NCBI RefSeq assembly: GCF_020524085.2
Contig: NZ_CP129016.1
Coordinates: 3,652,001-3,716,000 of the forward strand
Length of the DNA: 64,000 nt
Source: Halobacillus litoralis
Lineage (GTDB): Bacteria > Bacillota > Bacilli > Bacillales > Halobacillaceae
Reading direction: 5' to 3'
A model generated the notes under the pieces. That model did not search any database and was not told the DNA's origin. It saw only the letters and a program-made list of their open reading frames with translations. Positions 46,940-55,280 of the stretch are shown piece by piece (the first letter of the stretch is position 1; each line of letters opens with the position of its first letter). Made by a program: the position numbers and the translations under genes.

Positions 46940-47254
46940 TCAATCTGGAATTCCAAGAGCTATCTTCGCATAACGGCTCATACGATCTTTGGTCCAAGGT
47001 GGATTCCAAACGATATTGACTTTAATTTCATTCAATTCAGGCAAGTCAGCGAGAGATCGTTTGACATCCTGTTCGATATGACCCGCAAGCGGGCAGCCCA
47101 TCGCCGTTAAAGTCATCGTTACCGTTGTATCGCCATTGTCATCTATATCGACGCCATAGACCAATCCTAAGTTGACGATATCAATGCCGAGCTCAGGGTC
47201 AATGACATTCTCAAGGGCACCCATTGCATTTTCTTCAAGTGCAGTTGTACTCAC
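46940..47254 (-). CDS. yitW: DUF59/MIP18-family Fe-S assembly protein, YitW-like
   Basis: A 104-residue DUF59 protein similar to B. subtilis YitW and related SufT/PaaD proteins: ENAMGALENVIDPELGIDIVNLGLVY, then MTLTAMGCPLAGHI with the conserved Cys, and WNPPWTKDRMSRYAKIALGI at the end. Such proteins act in Fe-S cluster maturation. The start is GTG 47254, 7 bases after AAGGGGG; an earlier ATG frame from 47281 is less likely. Downstream neighbour of yitV. Confidence 0.9.
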   Translation of the reverse strand: MSTTALEENAMGALENVIDPELGIDIVNLGLVYGVDIDDNGDTTVTMTLTAMGCPLAGHIEQDVKRSLADLPELNEIKVNIVWNPPWTKDRMSRYAKIALGIPD

Positions 47255-47328
47255 ATTAGTTCCCCCTTCACAATTCTTCAAACTCTATTATAAACAAAAT
47301 TTCAAAGAGAATAAAATATTCCCACTGG

Positions 47329-48093
47329 TTACAATACTAACTCCAACCAATTGACCATTTCTATGACAGCAAAACGACTGACTTTATGATCACGTCCGAC
47401 CTCTCTTAGAAAACGAATATTTTCAGGGTTCTTATATTGAGCAATCGCTTCATTATAGAAATCATAGGAATGATCGAATGGAACAACTGGATCCGCATCG
47501 CCATGCCAGAAAAACAATGGACGTCCATAAAGCTTATCCATTTGCTTAGAAAGGTCAATACCTTCAAGTGAGCTGTATAATTCATCAAGGTCTGCTTGTT
47601 TCAAAGGAAGTGAAACGCCGGAGTTTTCCACATCCTGTATGAGCTTACGGGCAAATTCAACTGGTTTTGGCGACCCCATCATAACAGCAGAAGCTTGAAT
47701 CCAGGGATACATCGTCAATGCAGCACTCGTCGTGATGCCTCCCATGGACGTTCCGCCGACACCAATGCGGCGATCTTTAATTAGATCCTGGCGATCGAGT
47801 TCATCTTTTATATCTTGAAGCTCTTTCAAATTTTGATACACGATATCCCAGAACTTGAAGTTCAGTTCCTGCTTCGGCAGCTCTTCGTCACGTTCTCCAT
47901 GATGAGCGCTATCAGGAAGAATGACCCGGTACCCCTTTTGAGCAAGGAGATATGCTTGGGGTAAATTATGCTCTTTTGCAGAGGTAAATCCATGGAAATA
48001 AATGAACACAGGCAATGGCTGATCTTGTATCGTGGAATCGACAACAGTTAGAGCAGGTACATTTTTATAAGTATTACGGTAAATCCCAATCAT
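47329..48093 (-). CDS. yitV: alpha/beta hydrolase YitV, prolyl oligopeptidase-like
   Basis: A 254-residue alpha/beta hydrolase. Nucleophile motif GTSMGG in VGGTSMGGITTSAAL (around 117-122), oxyanion/His region FIYFHGFTSAKEHN, Asp in WHGDADPVVPFDHS, and catalytic His in VGRDHKVSR. Substrate unknown. B. subtilis yitU-yitV-yitW is the same trio; here yitU is on the opposite strand. Confidence 0.88.
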   Translation of the reverse strand: MIGIYRNTYKNVPALTVVDSTIQDQPLPVFIYFHGFTSAKEHNLPQAYLLAQKGYRVILPDSAHHGERDEELPKQELNFKFWDIVYQNLKELQDIKDELDRQDLIKDRRIGVGGTSMGGITTSAALTMYPWIQASAVMMGSPKPVEFARKLIQDVENSGVSLPLKQADLDELYSSLEGIDLSKQMDKLYGRPLFFWHGDADPVVPFDHSYDFYNEAIAQYKNPENIRFLREVGRDHKVSRFAVIEMVNWLELVL

Positions 48094-48275
48094 TGTTCCT
48101 ATTTCCTTTCTCCAAAAACTTTACGTTTTGTTTAAGTTGTGTTTATAAATAGTTTATATAATATGTATCGTAACACTGCCATCTTTAATTGGAAAGTGTT
48201 AGGTTTTCACTAGGGAAATTCTTTACAATCAACCGCTCTCCCCGATAAACTATACATACAAATGAGGTGAAGATT

Positions 48276-49094
48276 ATGGAACGACATTTGATTGCATTAG
48301 ATTTAGATGGAACATTATTAACCGATAATAAAGTCATTAGTGAAAAAACGAAAAATACCGTCCTCAAGGCTATGGAACAAGGTCACATCGTAGTCATAGC
48401 GACAGGAAGACCACACAGGGCGAGCATCGATTATTATCATGAACTCGGGCTTGAGACACCTATGGTCAATTTCAACGGGGCGCTGATTCACCATCCGAGA
48501 GACCACCGTTGGGATGCCATTCACTCTCCATTAGGGATCCGTACCGCTCATAAGATCATTCATACCTGTCATGAACTCGGTGTTAAAAACATTCTCGCTG
48601 AAGTGAAAGATGATGTGTATCTGGATCAATATGACGAGGAAATCATGAGTATTTTCCAAACAAAAAACGATTCCATTACCGTCGGGCGCCTTCAATCAAA
48701 CTTGAAAGAAGACCCGACATCCATCCTCATCCATCCGGAAGAAGACAAAATTCAAAGGCTCCGCGATGAATTGGACGATCATGCTTCTTTAATCGATCAC
48801 CGTAAATGGGGTGCTCCCTGGCATGTCATTGAAATCGTGCGGGCAGGCATGAACAAAGCTGTCGGGTTGGATAAAATCGCTCGATACTTTCACGTCCCAA
48901 ATGATCGGATTATCGCCTTCGGTGACGAAGACAATGACTTTGAGATGATTGAATATGCCGGAGTGGGCGTAGCGATGGGAAATGCCATCAATGAACTGAA
49001 AGACCTTGCTAATCATGTCACTCATACCAACGAAGAAGATGGAATCGGTGCATTCCTCGATGATTATTTAAAAATTAATAAGCGTGCAATATAA
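48276..49094 (+). CDS. yitU: HAD phosphatase YitU (Cof family)
   Basis: A 272-residue HAD-superfamily Cof-type phosphatase. Motif I DLDGTLLTDN (residues 8-17, nucleophile Asp8), motif II VIATGRPHR, motif III/IV lysine and GDEDNDFEMIEYAGVGVAMGNA. Cof-type enzymes dephosphorylate flavin and sugar phosphates; YitU has been connected to flavin mononucleotide hydrolysis. ATG 48276 is chosen with AGGTG 6 bases upstream; a GTG three codons earlier is inside that site. Confidence 0.9.
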   Translation: MERHLIALDLDGTLLTDNKVISEKTKNTVLKAMEQGHIVVIATGRPHRASIDYYHELGLETPMVNFNGALIHHPRDHRWDAIHSPLGIRTAHKIIHTCHELGVKNILAEVKDDVYLDQYDEEIMSIFQTKNDSITVGRLQSNLKEDPTSILIHPEEDKIQRLRDELDDHASLIDHRKWGAPWHVIEIVRAGMNKAVGLDKIARYFHVPNDRIIAFGDEDNDFEMIEYAGVGVAMGNAINELKDLANHVTHTNEEDGIGAFLDDYLKINKRAI

Positions 49095-49118
49095 GGTACA
49101 TTTTTCCTCGCGTAAAAA

Positions 49119-49185
49119 AAGGCCCTTCTGCCATACTAAGCTTGAACGTGAAAGCGTTCAGGCTTATTTATGACAGGAGGGTCTT
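49119..49185 (+). promoter_or_regulatory. nested hairpin covering the ribosome-binding site of the 49189 gene
   Basis: A 17-position outer stem pairs AAGGCCCTTCTGCCATA (49119-49135) with TATGACAGGAGGGTCTT (49169-49185), one mismatch and two G-U pairs. An 11-base inner stem AAGCTTGAACG (49138-49148) with CGTTCAGGCTT (49155-49165), one G-U pair, closes a TGAAAG loop. The right outer arm contains the Shine-Dalgarno GGAGG of the next gene, so folding would hide it. It could alternatively act as a leaky terminator of yitU, though it has no T-run. Confidence 0.6.
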
Positions 49186-49188
49186 GTC

Positions 49189-49335
49189 ATGGAGCAGCAA
49201 AAGAAAACCAATCGTAAACAGGATCGCTGGACAGAAGTTCGAAAATTCGACGAGAGCGAGATGGAGCCGAAAAGACTTTCAGAAGCGAATCGTAAAGAAG
49301 TCGAAGCTGACCAGCATACGGTAGGAGGGTTTTAA
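49189..49335 (+). CDS. small charged protein, 48 aa
   Basis: A 48-residue hydrophilic protein (MEQQKKTNRKQDRWTEVRKF ... DQHTVGGF), rich in Lys, Arg and Glu, with no family I recognise. GGAGG precedes ATG 49189 but sits inside the hairpin described just upstream. The stop is 2 bases before the next ATG, so the two are likely co-translated. It may be a sporulation or stress peptide; this is a guess. Confidence 0.6.
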   Translation: MEQQKKTNRKQDRWTEVRKFDESEMEPKRLSEANRKEVEADQHTVGGF

Positions 49336-49337
49336 CC

Positions 49338-49547
49338 ATGGAGAAAAACCTTTTTGAAAACGCGCGCGATGCGGTCAACCGTTTCACACAAAGACGTGGG
49401 GGCAAACACGACGCGACTAGCCAAAATGATATGGAAGCCGCGAAACAAGCGATTCAGTCTGCCTATAGCCAATGTTCTCAAGAAGAGAAACAACAGCTAC
49501 AGCAGTTTGAACAAGAAGTGGAAACTCACCATAACAACTTACGATAA
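49338..49547 (+). CDS. DUF3813 family protein
   Basis: A 69-residue helical protein (MEKNLFENARDAVNRFTQRR ... EEKQQLQQFEQEVETHHNNLR) matching DUF3813, short proteins of unknown role in Bacilli. Two bases after the preceding stop; AGGAGG in the end of that gene supplies its site. A 14-base-stem terminator follows. Confidence 0.72.
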   Translation: MEKNLFENARDAVNRFTQRRGGKHDATSQNDMEAAKQAIQSAYSQCSQEEKQQLQQFEQEVETHHNNLR

Positions 49548-49555
49548 CCATCGTA

Positions 49556-49592
49556 GAGGATCAGGCCGTTTACAAACGGCCTGATCCTTTTT
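49556..49592 (+). terminator. terminator of the 49189-49547 pair
   Basis: GGATCAGGCCGTTT (49558-49571) with AAACGGCCTGATCC (49574-49587), T5. Confidence 0.9.
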
Positions 49593-49673
49593 CAATAAAA
49601 GTTTCGTTTTGTTGAAAACTTCTGCCATATTGTTGAAGAACCATGAGTAATAATAGGTGTTTTCATTTATGAA

Positions 49674-49698
49674 GTTATAAACTTTTCTTATCGGGTAT
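49674..49698 (+). promoter_or_regulatory. SigB-like promoter
   Basis: GTTATA (49674-49679), 13-base spacer, GGGTAT (49693-49698); the -10 is exact for the SigB consensus GTTTAA-N12-14-GGGTAT and the -35 shares GTT-A. A TATAAT overlaps it at 49697 so a SigA reading is also possible. It lies in a 374-base gap between DUF3813 and the repetitive protein gene. Confidence 0.45.
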
Positions 49699-49724
49699 AT
49701 AATGAGTACCCCCTAATGATTTTC

Positions 49725-49778
49725 TAAATACATCGAAGCGCCCGATTGAGTGCACAATCGGGCGCTTCGATGTATTTA
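49725..49778 (+). ncRNA. 24-bp perfect hairpin, orphan terminator or small RNA
   Basis: TAAATACATCGAAGCGCCCGATTG (arm 49725-49748, 24 bases in total) pairs exactly with 49755-49778 around AGTGCA. It lies about 25 bases after the SigB-like promoter and about 145 bases before the next start codon. It could end a short transcript of some 75 bases or attenuate the downstream gene. No coding frame overlaps it. Confidence 0.5.
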
Positions 49779-49921
49779 TTGACATTTTCACTTTTCATCA
49801 TACTGACCCTTTTTTCTCTTTACTAAATTCGTTATGTCGAGCGCTTACATTAGGCTATCCTCCTCTTTTCCTTATCACCATCAGACCATTCCGGAGTACC
49901 ATAAAGAGAGGAGGAATAAAC

Positions 49922-50467
49922 ATGGGCAGTAAGAACGACCAAACCCTTATCGGCTCTTGGATTGTTGCAGCGGGAACAGTTGCTTCAGCGGTAAATGCGT
50001 CGATCCATGCCAATACTGGTGACGATGGTGAAGGTCTTGATCTCATCGGGAATACCCTGCAGGCCACGGGAAATGGAGTTGTTGCGAATGATTCAGACTC
50101 TATCCTCTCTGCTTCAGGTAATATCATTCAAGCAGCAGGAAACTCTACGATCATTTACAGTATTCTAGGGGATTTAGATAGAAGCACCGGTCTGAACCTT
50201 GTTATAAAAGGAAATTTGTTACAAGCACTAGGGGGAGTTGTTGGATTTTCTGAAACCTACGAGGCGGATCCTTCTTTGACGAATGTGTACAAATTAAATG
50301 GAGATTTATTACAAGTCGTTGGAAATTCTATTCAGGCTATTGCTGCAGGACGTGAATTGAAAGAAATGGACGCCAGCCATTTTTCTGCACTTGGAAGTTG
50401 GATACAGGCAATTGGAGCCATTATTGTAGCCCTTGCTATTACTAAACAGGAACGGAGCCGAGCATAA
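49922..50467 (+). CDS. repetitive hydrophobic protein (DUF6944-like)
   Basis: A 181-residue protein built of repeats. Six copies of G-[NSD]-x-[LI]-[QV]-[AV]-x-G lie at 11-18, 43-50, 66-73, 97-104, 127-134 and 158-165 (for example GNTLQATG, GNIIQAAG, GDLLQVVG), spaced about 23-32 residues and each followed by hydrophobic residues. It resembles DUF6944 family repetitive proteins as I recall them. No function known; a self-assembling or membrane-associated protein is possible. AGGAGGAATAAAC precedes ATG 49922. Monocistronic with a terminator. Confidence 0.75.
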   Translation: MGSKNDQTLIGSWIVAAGTVASAVNASIHANTGDDGEGLDLIGNTLQATGNGVVANDSDSILSASGNIIQAAGNSTIIYSILGDLDRSTGLNLVIKGNLLQALGGVVGFSETYEADPSLTNVYKLNGDLLQVVGNSIQAIAAGRELKEMDASHFSALGSWIQAIGAIIVALAITKQERSRA

Positions 50468-50474
50468 AATACAT

Positions 50475-50502
50475 AAAGGCCGGGAGTATTCCCGGCCTTT
50501 TA
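50475..50502. terminator. bidirectional terminator
   Basis: AAAGGCCGGG (50475-50484) and CCCGGCCTTT (50491-50500) around AGTATT; both strands. It overlaps the stop of the following minus-strand gene. Confidence 0.88.
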
Positions 50503-50925
50503 CTCGAATCGATAATAAGACTTTTTCAATGTGAATGCATATAGGACATGCCCAATCAACCAATACAGAATCGCTGTCCCATCTGTCAAAGCAGGGGTCT
50601 CTTTAATGGCTAGTATTGTCAGGGGTACATAGGTGGTGGAAGCAATGGCTGTAAGGAGAATAGCGAGTCCCCAACGGTTGTGATTGGTTTCCTTCAACTT
50701 ATGCATAAAGGCATAACTATATAGGATACCGATGATCCAGGAAATAATCATATGGAAAAGCCACTCCATGAAAACAGGCCATTCAATGTCACCAATCACA
50801 GGGATAAAATCCACATTCATAAGCAAGGTGTACACTTGCTTCCCTGTTATTTTCTCTACAAACCACATATACAAACCAAGAACAACACCCGATGTTGTTC
50901 CTATAAAGATTCCCCATCGAATCAT
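50500..50925 (-). CDS. membrane protein, 141 aa
   Basis: A 141-residue membrane protein with four hydrophobic segments (about 3-22, 48-66, 77-95 and 110-130). Starts MIRWGIFIGTTSGVVLGLYMWF. GGAGG stands 6 bases before ATG 50925; the ATG two codons earlier abuts it. It follows the DUF2785 gene by 17 bases and is probably co-transcribed. No family assigned with confidence. Confidence 0.65.
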   Translation of the reverse strand: MIRWGIFIGTTSGVVLGLYMWFVEKITGKQVYTLLMNVDFIPVIGDIEWPVFMEWLFHMIISWIIGILYSYAFMHKLKETNHNRWGLAILLTAIASTTYVPLTILAIKETPALTDGTAILYWLIGHVLYAFTLKKSYYRFE

Positions 50926-50942
50926 AAGCATCCTCCAAGGTT

Positions 50943-51770
50943 TTAGTAAGCTTCCTGTTTCCTAAGTTCCCTTAATAGCATCTCTAAAACCTGTCTGAGC
51001 TCTCGATAATCCCCTTCGAGCATACGGAAGTAAAGAGCTCTCATAAAGTGTTTGCTGTTATTGATGATGATATCCTCATTTGGGTCCTGCCAGGTGTCCC
51101 GGACGTAAAGCAATGTTTCCAGCCATCCGACCCGCTCCGCATGGCTGATCTTACCAAACATTTGCATGACCGCTGTCACCATCCGCTCCTCTTCGTCAAA
51201 AAGATACGGATGGTCGATCAGGAACTGATTTCGGATTACAGGCAGCATCTCGAGAATTTCTTCTTTTGTTATTTCTTCACAGGCAGCGACACTATAGATC
51301 GCGTCAGCCGCATGCGCCATCGCATGGGCCCACCCTTTATCTTTCACATATCCGCGATGATCTTTTTCCTGCTGCATATATTTTTTCAAGTGATCCCATA
51401 CACGATGGACTTCTTCTTCCTTCAAAAACGGGGAATGTCTGTGCTTTTCCATGATGGGCGGAATGAGCAATACGGAAAAACTACGTTTAAACACAGCATC
51501 CTCTTCTTTTTTTGATGTTCCGATTCGGTAAAATAAATAGTTTTTGTTCAAAACAGACTGCAAAATATTCTTTAACTGTTCATTTGAATAATGACCGCGT
51601 TCAATAAACGTTGTAAATATAGAATGGATCAAATCATCTCGCAATACAGGATGGACAGATCCGATTTTTTGTAGCATCATAGTGGTGAGCTCTTGTAAGT
51701 TTTGACCTTCAGGCAGCGTGTAATCATTATCTTTGATCGGCTGTAACACTTCAATCAATCTTGATTCCAT
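50943..51770 (-). CDS. DUF2785 domain protein
   Basis: A 275-residue soluble protein mostly alpha-helical, matching DUF2785 (GWAHAMAHAADAIYSVAACEEIT; LYVRDTWQDPNEDIIINNSKHFMRALYFRML). Function unknown. AGGAGGTGTGTGCG before ATG 51770 decides the start; the frame opens nine bases earlier. Upstream of the 50500-50925 membrane gene. Confidence 0.8.
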   Translation of the reverse strand: MESRLIEVLQPIKDNDYTLPEGQNLQELTTMMLQKIGSVHPVLRDDLIHSIFTTFIERGHYSNEQLKNILQSVLNKNYLFYRIGTSKKEEDAVFKRSFSVLLIPPIMEKHRHSPFLKEEEVHRVWDHLKKYMQQEKDHRGYVKDKGWAHAMAHAADAIYSVAACEEITKEEILEMLPVIRNQFLIDHPYLFDEEERMVTAVMQMFGKISHAERVGWLETLLYVRDTWQDPNEDIIINNSKHFMRALYFRMLEGDYRELRQVLEMLLRELRKQEAY

Positions 51771-51903
51771 CGCACACACCTCCTAAACATTGCTCTCATT
51801 GTACCACAGATATAGGGCAATCATATATCCAAGAGGTTCAGAGTTTTGAAGGTTATTATTTTTTGATAAAATAAGAGGAGACGTAACAGAGGAGGACACT
51901 ATT

Positions 51904-52167
51904 ATGGCAATTCAAGTACAGGAAACACCAAATCCTAATGCACGTAAATTTACGACTGAGTCTATGATTTTCCAAGGGGACGGCAGCGTGTCTGTCATGC
52001 CTGGTCAAACAAGTGAACACAAAATCATGAATGACTTGATGGAACTTGACGGCGTTGATAACGTTTTCGGCTTCCAAAACTTCATCACAGTCAATAAGCT
52101 CCCTCAAGCCGACTGGGACGAATTGACTCCTAAAGTAATGAGTACACTAGAAGAATACGGTTATTAA
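51904..52167 (+). CDS. Nfu/NifU N-terminal domain protein
   Basis: An 87-residue protein equal to the Nfu_N domain (scaffold protein Nfu/NifU, N-terminal): QETPNPNARKFTTESMIFQGDGSV, DGVDNVFGFQNFITVNKL. It lacks the C-terminal Fe-S domain. Such proteins are thought to help Fe-S carriers. RBS AGAGGAGG. Monocistronic; a terminator shared with the following lipoprotein gene comes next. Confidence 0.85.
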   Translation: MAIQVQETPNPNARKFTTESMIFQGDGSVSVMPGQTSEHKIMNDLMELDGVDNVFGFQNFITVNKLPQADWDELTPKVMSTLEEYGY

Positions 52168-52170
52168 AAA

Positions 52171-52197
52171 AAATCCGCCATTATGGCGGATTTTTTT
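52171..52197. terminator. bidirectional terminator between Nfu_N gene and lipoprotein gene
   Basis: AAATCCGCCA (52171-52180) and TGGCGGATTT (52184-52193), three-base loop, T7 and A-run. Confidence 0.9.
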
Positions 52198-53110
52198 ATT
52201 CTTCCGGTTGGAAGTTTTCTAATGGGATGTAATTCACATTCGTAGGACTTCCATCTTGTGCACTTTCTTCAAACAATGTAAGGGTCAGTGTCCCAAACAT
52301 CGGAAGGTCTTCTTCAGGAATATCAATCTCAAGCTCAAATGTAGACCATGAAGGAGCACCTTCATCGACTTGGAAGGCTGTTGGTTCTACTTGCACATTA
52401 TGACCGTCTTCGACACTGTACATGAAGCTTCCTTCAAACACACGTGCCTCTCCTTTAACTACATAGGAACCATTTTCTCCTGTGACAGTAAGATCACGGA
52501 AAGCCTGGCCATCTCCATCATGGTGAGATGTTGGGGTTTCTTTTTCAGAGCCTTCTTCCGCTGACTCTTCGTCCTTTTCTGTGTCCTCTTCAATCGTAAA
52601 GCTTTGAGTCACTTGGAAAGGATTCGCATCCAATGGCTGGTCATTGATCGTATTCACAAGAAAAGTCATGGTTGCTTCATAAGTTCCAGGCTTTTCAATT
52701 CCCGTCCACGTTTCTTTCACATCAAAGACATCCCCTTGAGACAATTCTTCTGTCGTCAATTCTTGGGTGAACATTTTATCAGCAGAGAAGGTGTACACAC
52801 TCTCTCCCGCTTCATTCTTGACCTGAATTTCATACTTTTGACTGGAAGTAAATCCTAGCGTGACCGGCTCGTCCCCCGCATTTTCTAAGGAAAAGTTGAA
52901 GGTTGCCGTGTCTGCTGTCGTATCAATCGTCGCGTCCATGGCCATTTGTTCAATAAGAGCCTCCATATCCACTTCTGGTTCCTGTTCAGATGGTTCCTCC
53001 GTCATCTGATCCTCCTTTTCTTCTCCACTCGCTTCATTTTTTGTTTCATTTCCACATGCTGCTAACGAAAGCACCATGGTTCCTAATAAAATGGCCAAAA
53101 ACTTTTTCAT
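52196..53110 (-). CDS. BsuPI-domain lipoprotein
   Basis: A 304-residue lipoprotein. The signal has lipobox LAAC, Cys19 (MKKFLAILLGTMVLSLAAC). After an acidic segment the domain at about 60-172 is the BsuPI (intracellular proteinase inhibitor) fold: TFNFSLENAGDEPVTLGFTSSQKYEIQ. A second, beta-rich domain follows from about 205 (FRDLTVTGENGSYVVKGEARVF), related to the Gmad2 family seen in Bacillus exported proteins; this is a looser match. Located at the cell surface; inhibition of a protease is an inference. Confidence 0.75.
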   Translation of the reverse strand: MKKFLAILLGTMVLSLAACGNETKNEASGEEKEDQMTEEPSEQEPEVDMEALIEQMAMDATIDTTADTATFNFSLENAGDEPVTLGFTSSQKYEIQVKNEAGESVYTFSADKMFTQELTTEELSQGDVFDVKETWTGIEKPGTYEATMTFLVNTINDQPLDANPFQVTQSFTIEEDTEKDEESAEEGSEKETPTSHHDGDGQAFRDLTVTGENGSYVVKGEARVFEGSFMYSVEDGHNVQVEPTAFQVDEGAPSWSTFELEIDIPEEDLPMFGTLTLTLFEESAQDGSPTNVNYIPLENFQPEE

Positions 53111-53173
53111 GACCCCACTCCTCTATTTTTTTCTATTTATTACATGAGTCGTTTGTTTATGGAAAAGGTTTCA

Positions 53174-54022
53174 CTATTGGTCATCTTTTCTGAAGAAACC
53201 GAAAATACCAGTCGTTTGCACAATGTTTGTGAATGCTTGAGGATCGACTTCCTGAATAATATGTTGCAAATCGTACAGTTCATATCTGGTTATGACCATG
53301 ACAAGCATATTCTTATCCTGCTGAGTGAAAGCTCCTCTAGCTGGCAACGTAGTAATTCCACGCACCATATGTCCGTGAATCGCTTTTTCTAAATCGGCTG
53401 CTTTTGATGTAATAATCATCGCCGTCAGTTTCTCATGACGTGTGTGAACCGCATCAATGACCCGTGTCGTCACATACAATGTCAGCAAAGTGTAGAGCGC
53501 ATTCTCCGGCTCATACAGTAATCCTGCAATAGCAATAATCGCGCTGTTAAGTATAAGAAAATAAATGCCGATCGGGCGGTCTTTCATCCGGGACAGTACC
53601 ATCGCTACAATATCGAGACCACCGGTGGAGGCACCCCATTTCAAGGTGATTCCCACACCCATTCCGCCGATGACTCCACCAAACACTGCATTCAGAATGA
53701 TATCCTCAGATAGTTGCTGGACAGGAATCAATTCAAGAAATAATGTGGTAAAAGCGACTGAAATAGCACTGTAAACGGTAAAACCCTTTCCTACCTTTAA
53801 CCAACCAAGAATGGCGACCGGAATGTTAAGTAAGAATAGTAGAATACCTGTACTAATCGGGATCCCGGCAAAATCATTCAGAATACTTGTGAGCAACTGG
53901 GCAACCCCCGTAAACCCACTCGCATAAACATTAGCTTCAATCAAGAATAAATTCAGCGAAACCGCATTTAACACGGCGCCGAACAGAACAATCAATATAC
54001 GTTTTATTTCAACAGTAAACAC
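53174..54022 (-). CDS. yitT: YitT family membrane protein
   Basis: A 282-residue protein with about six N-terminal helices (YitT_membrane) and a C-terminal DUF2179 domain (AMIITSKAADLEKAIHGHMVRGITTLPARGAFTQ). YitT proteins are widespread in Bacilli and of unknown transport role. Neighbour of the DegV gene (divergent), as yitT-yitS in B. subtilis. Confidence 0.88.
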   Translation of the reverse strand: MFTVEIKRILIVLFGAVLNAVSLNLFLIEANVYASGFTGVAQLLTSILNDFAGIPISTGILLFLLNIPVAILGWLKVGKGFTVYSAISVAFTTLFLELIPVQQLSEDIILNAVFGGVIGGMGVGITLKWGASTGGLDIVAMVLSRMKDRPIGIYFLILNSAIIAIAGLLYEPENALYTLLTLYVTTRVIDAVHTRHEKLTAMIITSKAADLEKAIHGHMVRGITTLPARGAFTQQDKNMLVMVITRYELYDLQHIIQEVDPQAFTNIVQTTGIFGFFRKDDQ

Positions 54023-54203
54023 AAGCGAACCTCCTAGCCTAAATTCATCTATTCATTTTTATCACCGTAGTAGAGTAAAATCAAGATAATTTTGGTAGAA
54101 TCATGTAAAGTTTTGTCGAATGGTTTGCGTCCAGTATATTTTGACTATCTCACGTTTTGTGCCTAAACTAAAAGTACATCCTATAAAATAGAAGGTGACG
54201 CGT

Positions 54204-55064
54204 ATGCATTTACAAGTATTGTGTGATTCTGCAAGTGATTTGAACCAAGAAATGTTCCAGAAACTTTCCATCCAATCCCTACCATTAAAAGTCATCATTA
54301 ACGACGAAGAATATGAAGACGGCATCGATATCACTCCAAAAGAAGTGTACGACCGGATGCGGAATGGAGAAGCACCTAAAACGGCCCAAGTATCCCCTCA
54401 AGCTTTTCGAGAAGCGTTCACTACCTTAGCTGAAAAAGGTCAGCCTTTCATTTATTTTGCTTTCTCTTCCGAACTATCAGGTACATACCAAACGGCAAAA
54501 ATGATTGAACAAGAAGTAAAAGAAGAATATGAGAACGCCCAATTTGATGTCATTGATACAAAAGCCGCTTCGCTTGGCTACGGGCTCATTGTTCTAAGAG
54601 CCGCAGAAATGGCAAAGGATGGTGCTTCTTACAATGAAGTGCTTGAACTTGGACAATACCACTCCGCTCATATGGAACACATCTTTACAGTCGATGACCT
54701 GGAATACTTACAGCGCGGAGGTCGTGTAAGTCGAACAGCCGCATTTGTAGGAGGGTTATTGAAAATCAAGCCACTCTTGCATATGGAGGATGGAAAACTT
54801 ATTCCTCTTGAAAAGATCCGCGGTTCGAAAAAAGTAATGAAGCGCATGCTCGAAGTTATGGATGAGCGTGGAGCAGACCTCCAAAACCAACGGATGGCCA
54901 TCAGCCATGGAGATGACTTGGAACGAGCCGAACAGCTTGCGGAAATGATCAAAGAAACCTACGGCACAAAAGAAATCCACATTGATTATGTGGGAGCAAC
55001 CATTGGAGCCCATTCCGGACCCGGCACCATTGCCCTGTTTTTCTTGAATGACACTTATAAATAA
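54204..55064 (+). CDS. yitS: DegV family fatty-acid-binding protein, YitS-like
   Basis: A 286-residue DegV protein. N-terminal CDSASDLNQEMFQ and the FSSELSGTYQTAKM, SRTAAFVGGLLKIKPLL and AHSGPGTIALFF segments bind an acyl chain. DegV/FakB-type proteins present fatty acids to the kinase FakA. AAGGTGA upstream supports ATG 54204; the GTG three codons earlier is too near the site. Confidence 0.9.
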   Translation: MHLQVLCDSASDLNQEMFQKLSIQSLPLKVIINDEEYEDGIDITPKEVYDRMRNGEAPKTAQVSPQAFREAFTTLAEKGQPFIYFAFSSELSGTYQTAKMIEQEVKEEYENAQFDVIDTKAASLGYGLIVLRAAEMAKDGASYNEVLELGQYHSAHMEHIFTVDDLEYLQRGGRVSRTAAFVGGLLKIKPLLHMEDGKLIPLEKIRGSKKVMKRMLEVMDERGADLQNQRMAISHGDDLERAEQLAEMIKETYGTKEIHIDYVGATIGAHSGPGTIALFFLNDTYK

Positions 55065-55123
55065 ACATTCCCAAATACATGTAACCCTACTCCCTTAATT
55101 ACGAATAATAAGTTAAGTGTGGA

Positions 55124-55280
55124 AGTGTCCTGGTAGACACGACAAGCATAAGTCAGGCCACGTCGTGGCGTTTTTTGCCACAGAGTGGAAGGACTTATGT
55201 CTCGAGTGTCTGGACACTGACGCCGGATAACTAAAGGCGCAGGGAGGTTTGGGATGCTCTTCAATGGAGCATTCCACCTC
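55124..55280 (+). ncRNA. structured RNA candidate upstream of DUF4349 gene
   Basis: Three helices in a non-coding stretch. (1) A rod: AGTGTCC (55124-55130) with GGACACT (55212-55218); after a TGGT bulge AGACAC (55135-55140) with GTGTCT (55206-55211); CATAAGTC (55147-55154) with GACTTATG (55192-55199); and GTGGC/GCCAC (55165-55169, 55177-55181) at the tip, loop GTTTTTT. (2) CGCC/GGCG (55221-55224, 55236-55239) with an 11-base loop. (3) GAGGT (55244-55248), GGGATGCTC (55251-55259) with GAGCATTCC (55267-55275) and ACCTC (55276-55280). It does not match any riboswitch I know. Leader of the DUF4349 gene or independent RNA. Confidence 0.55.
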
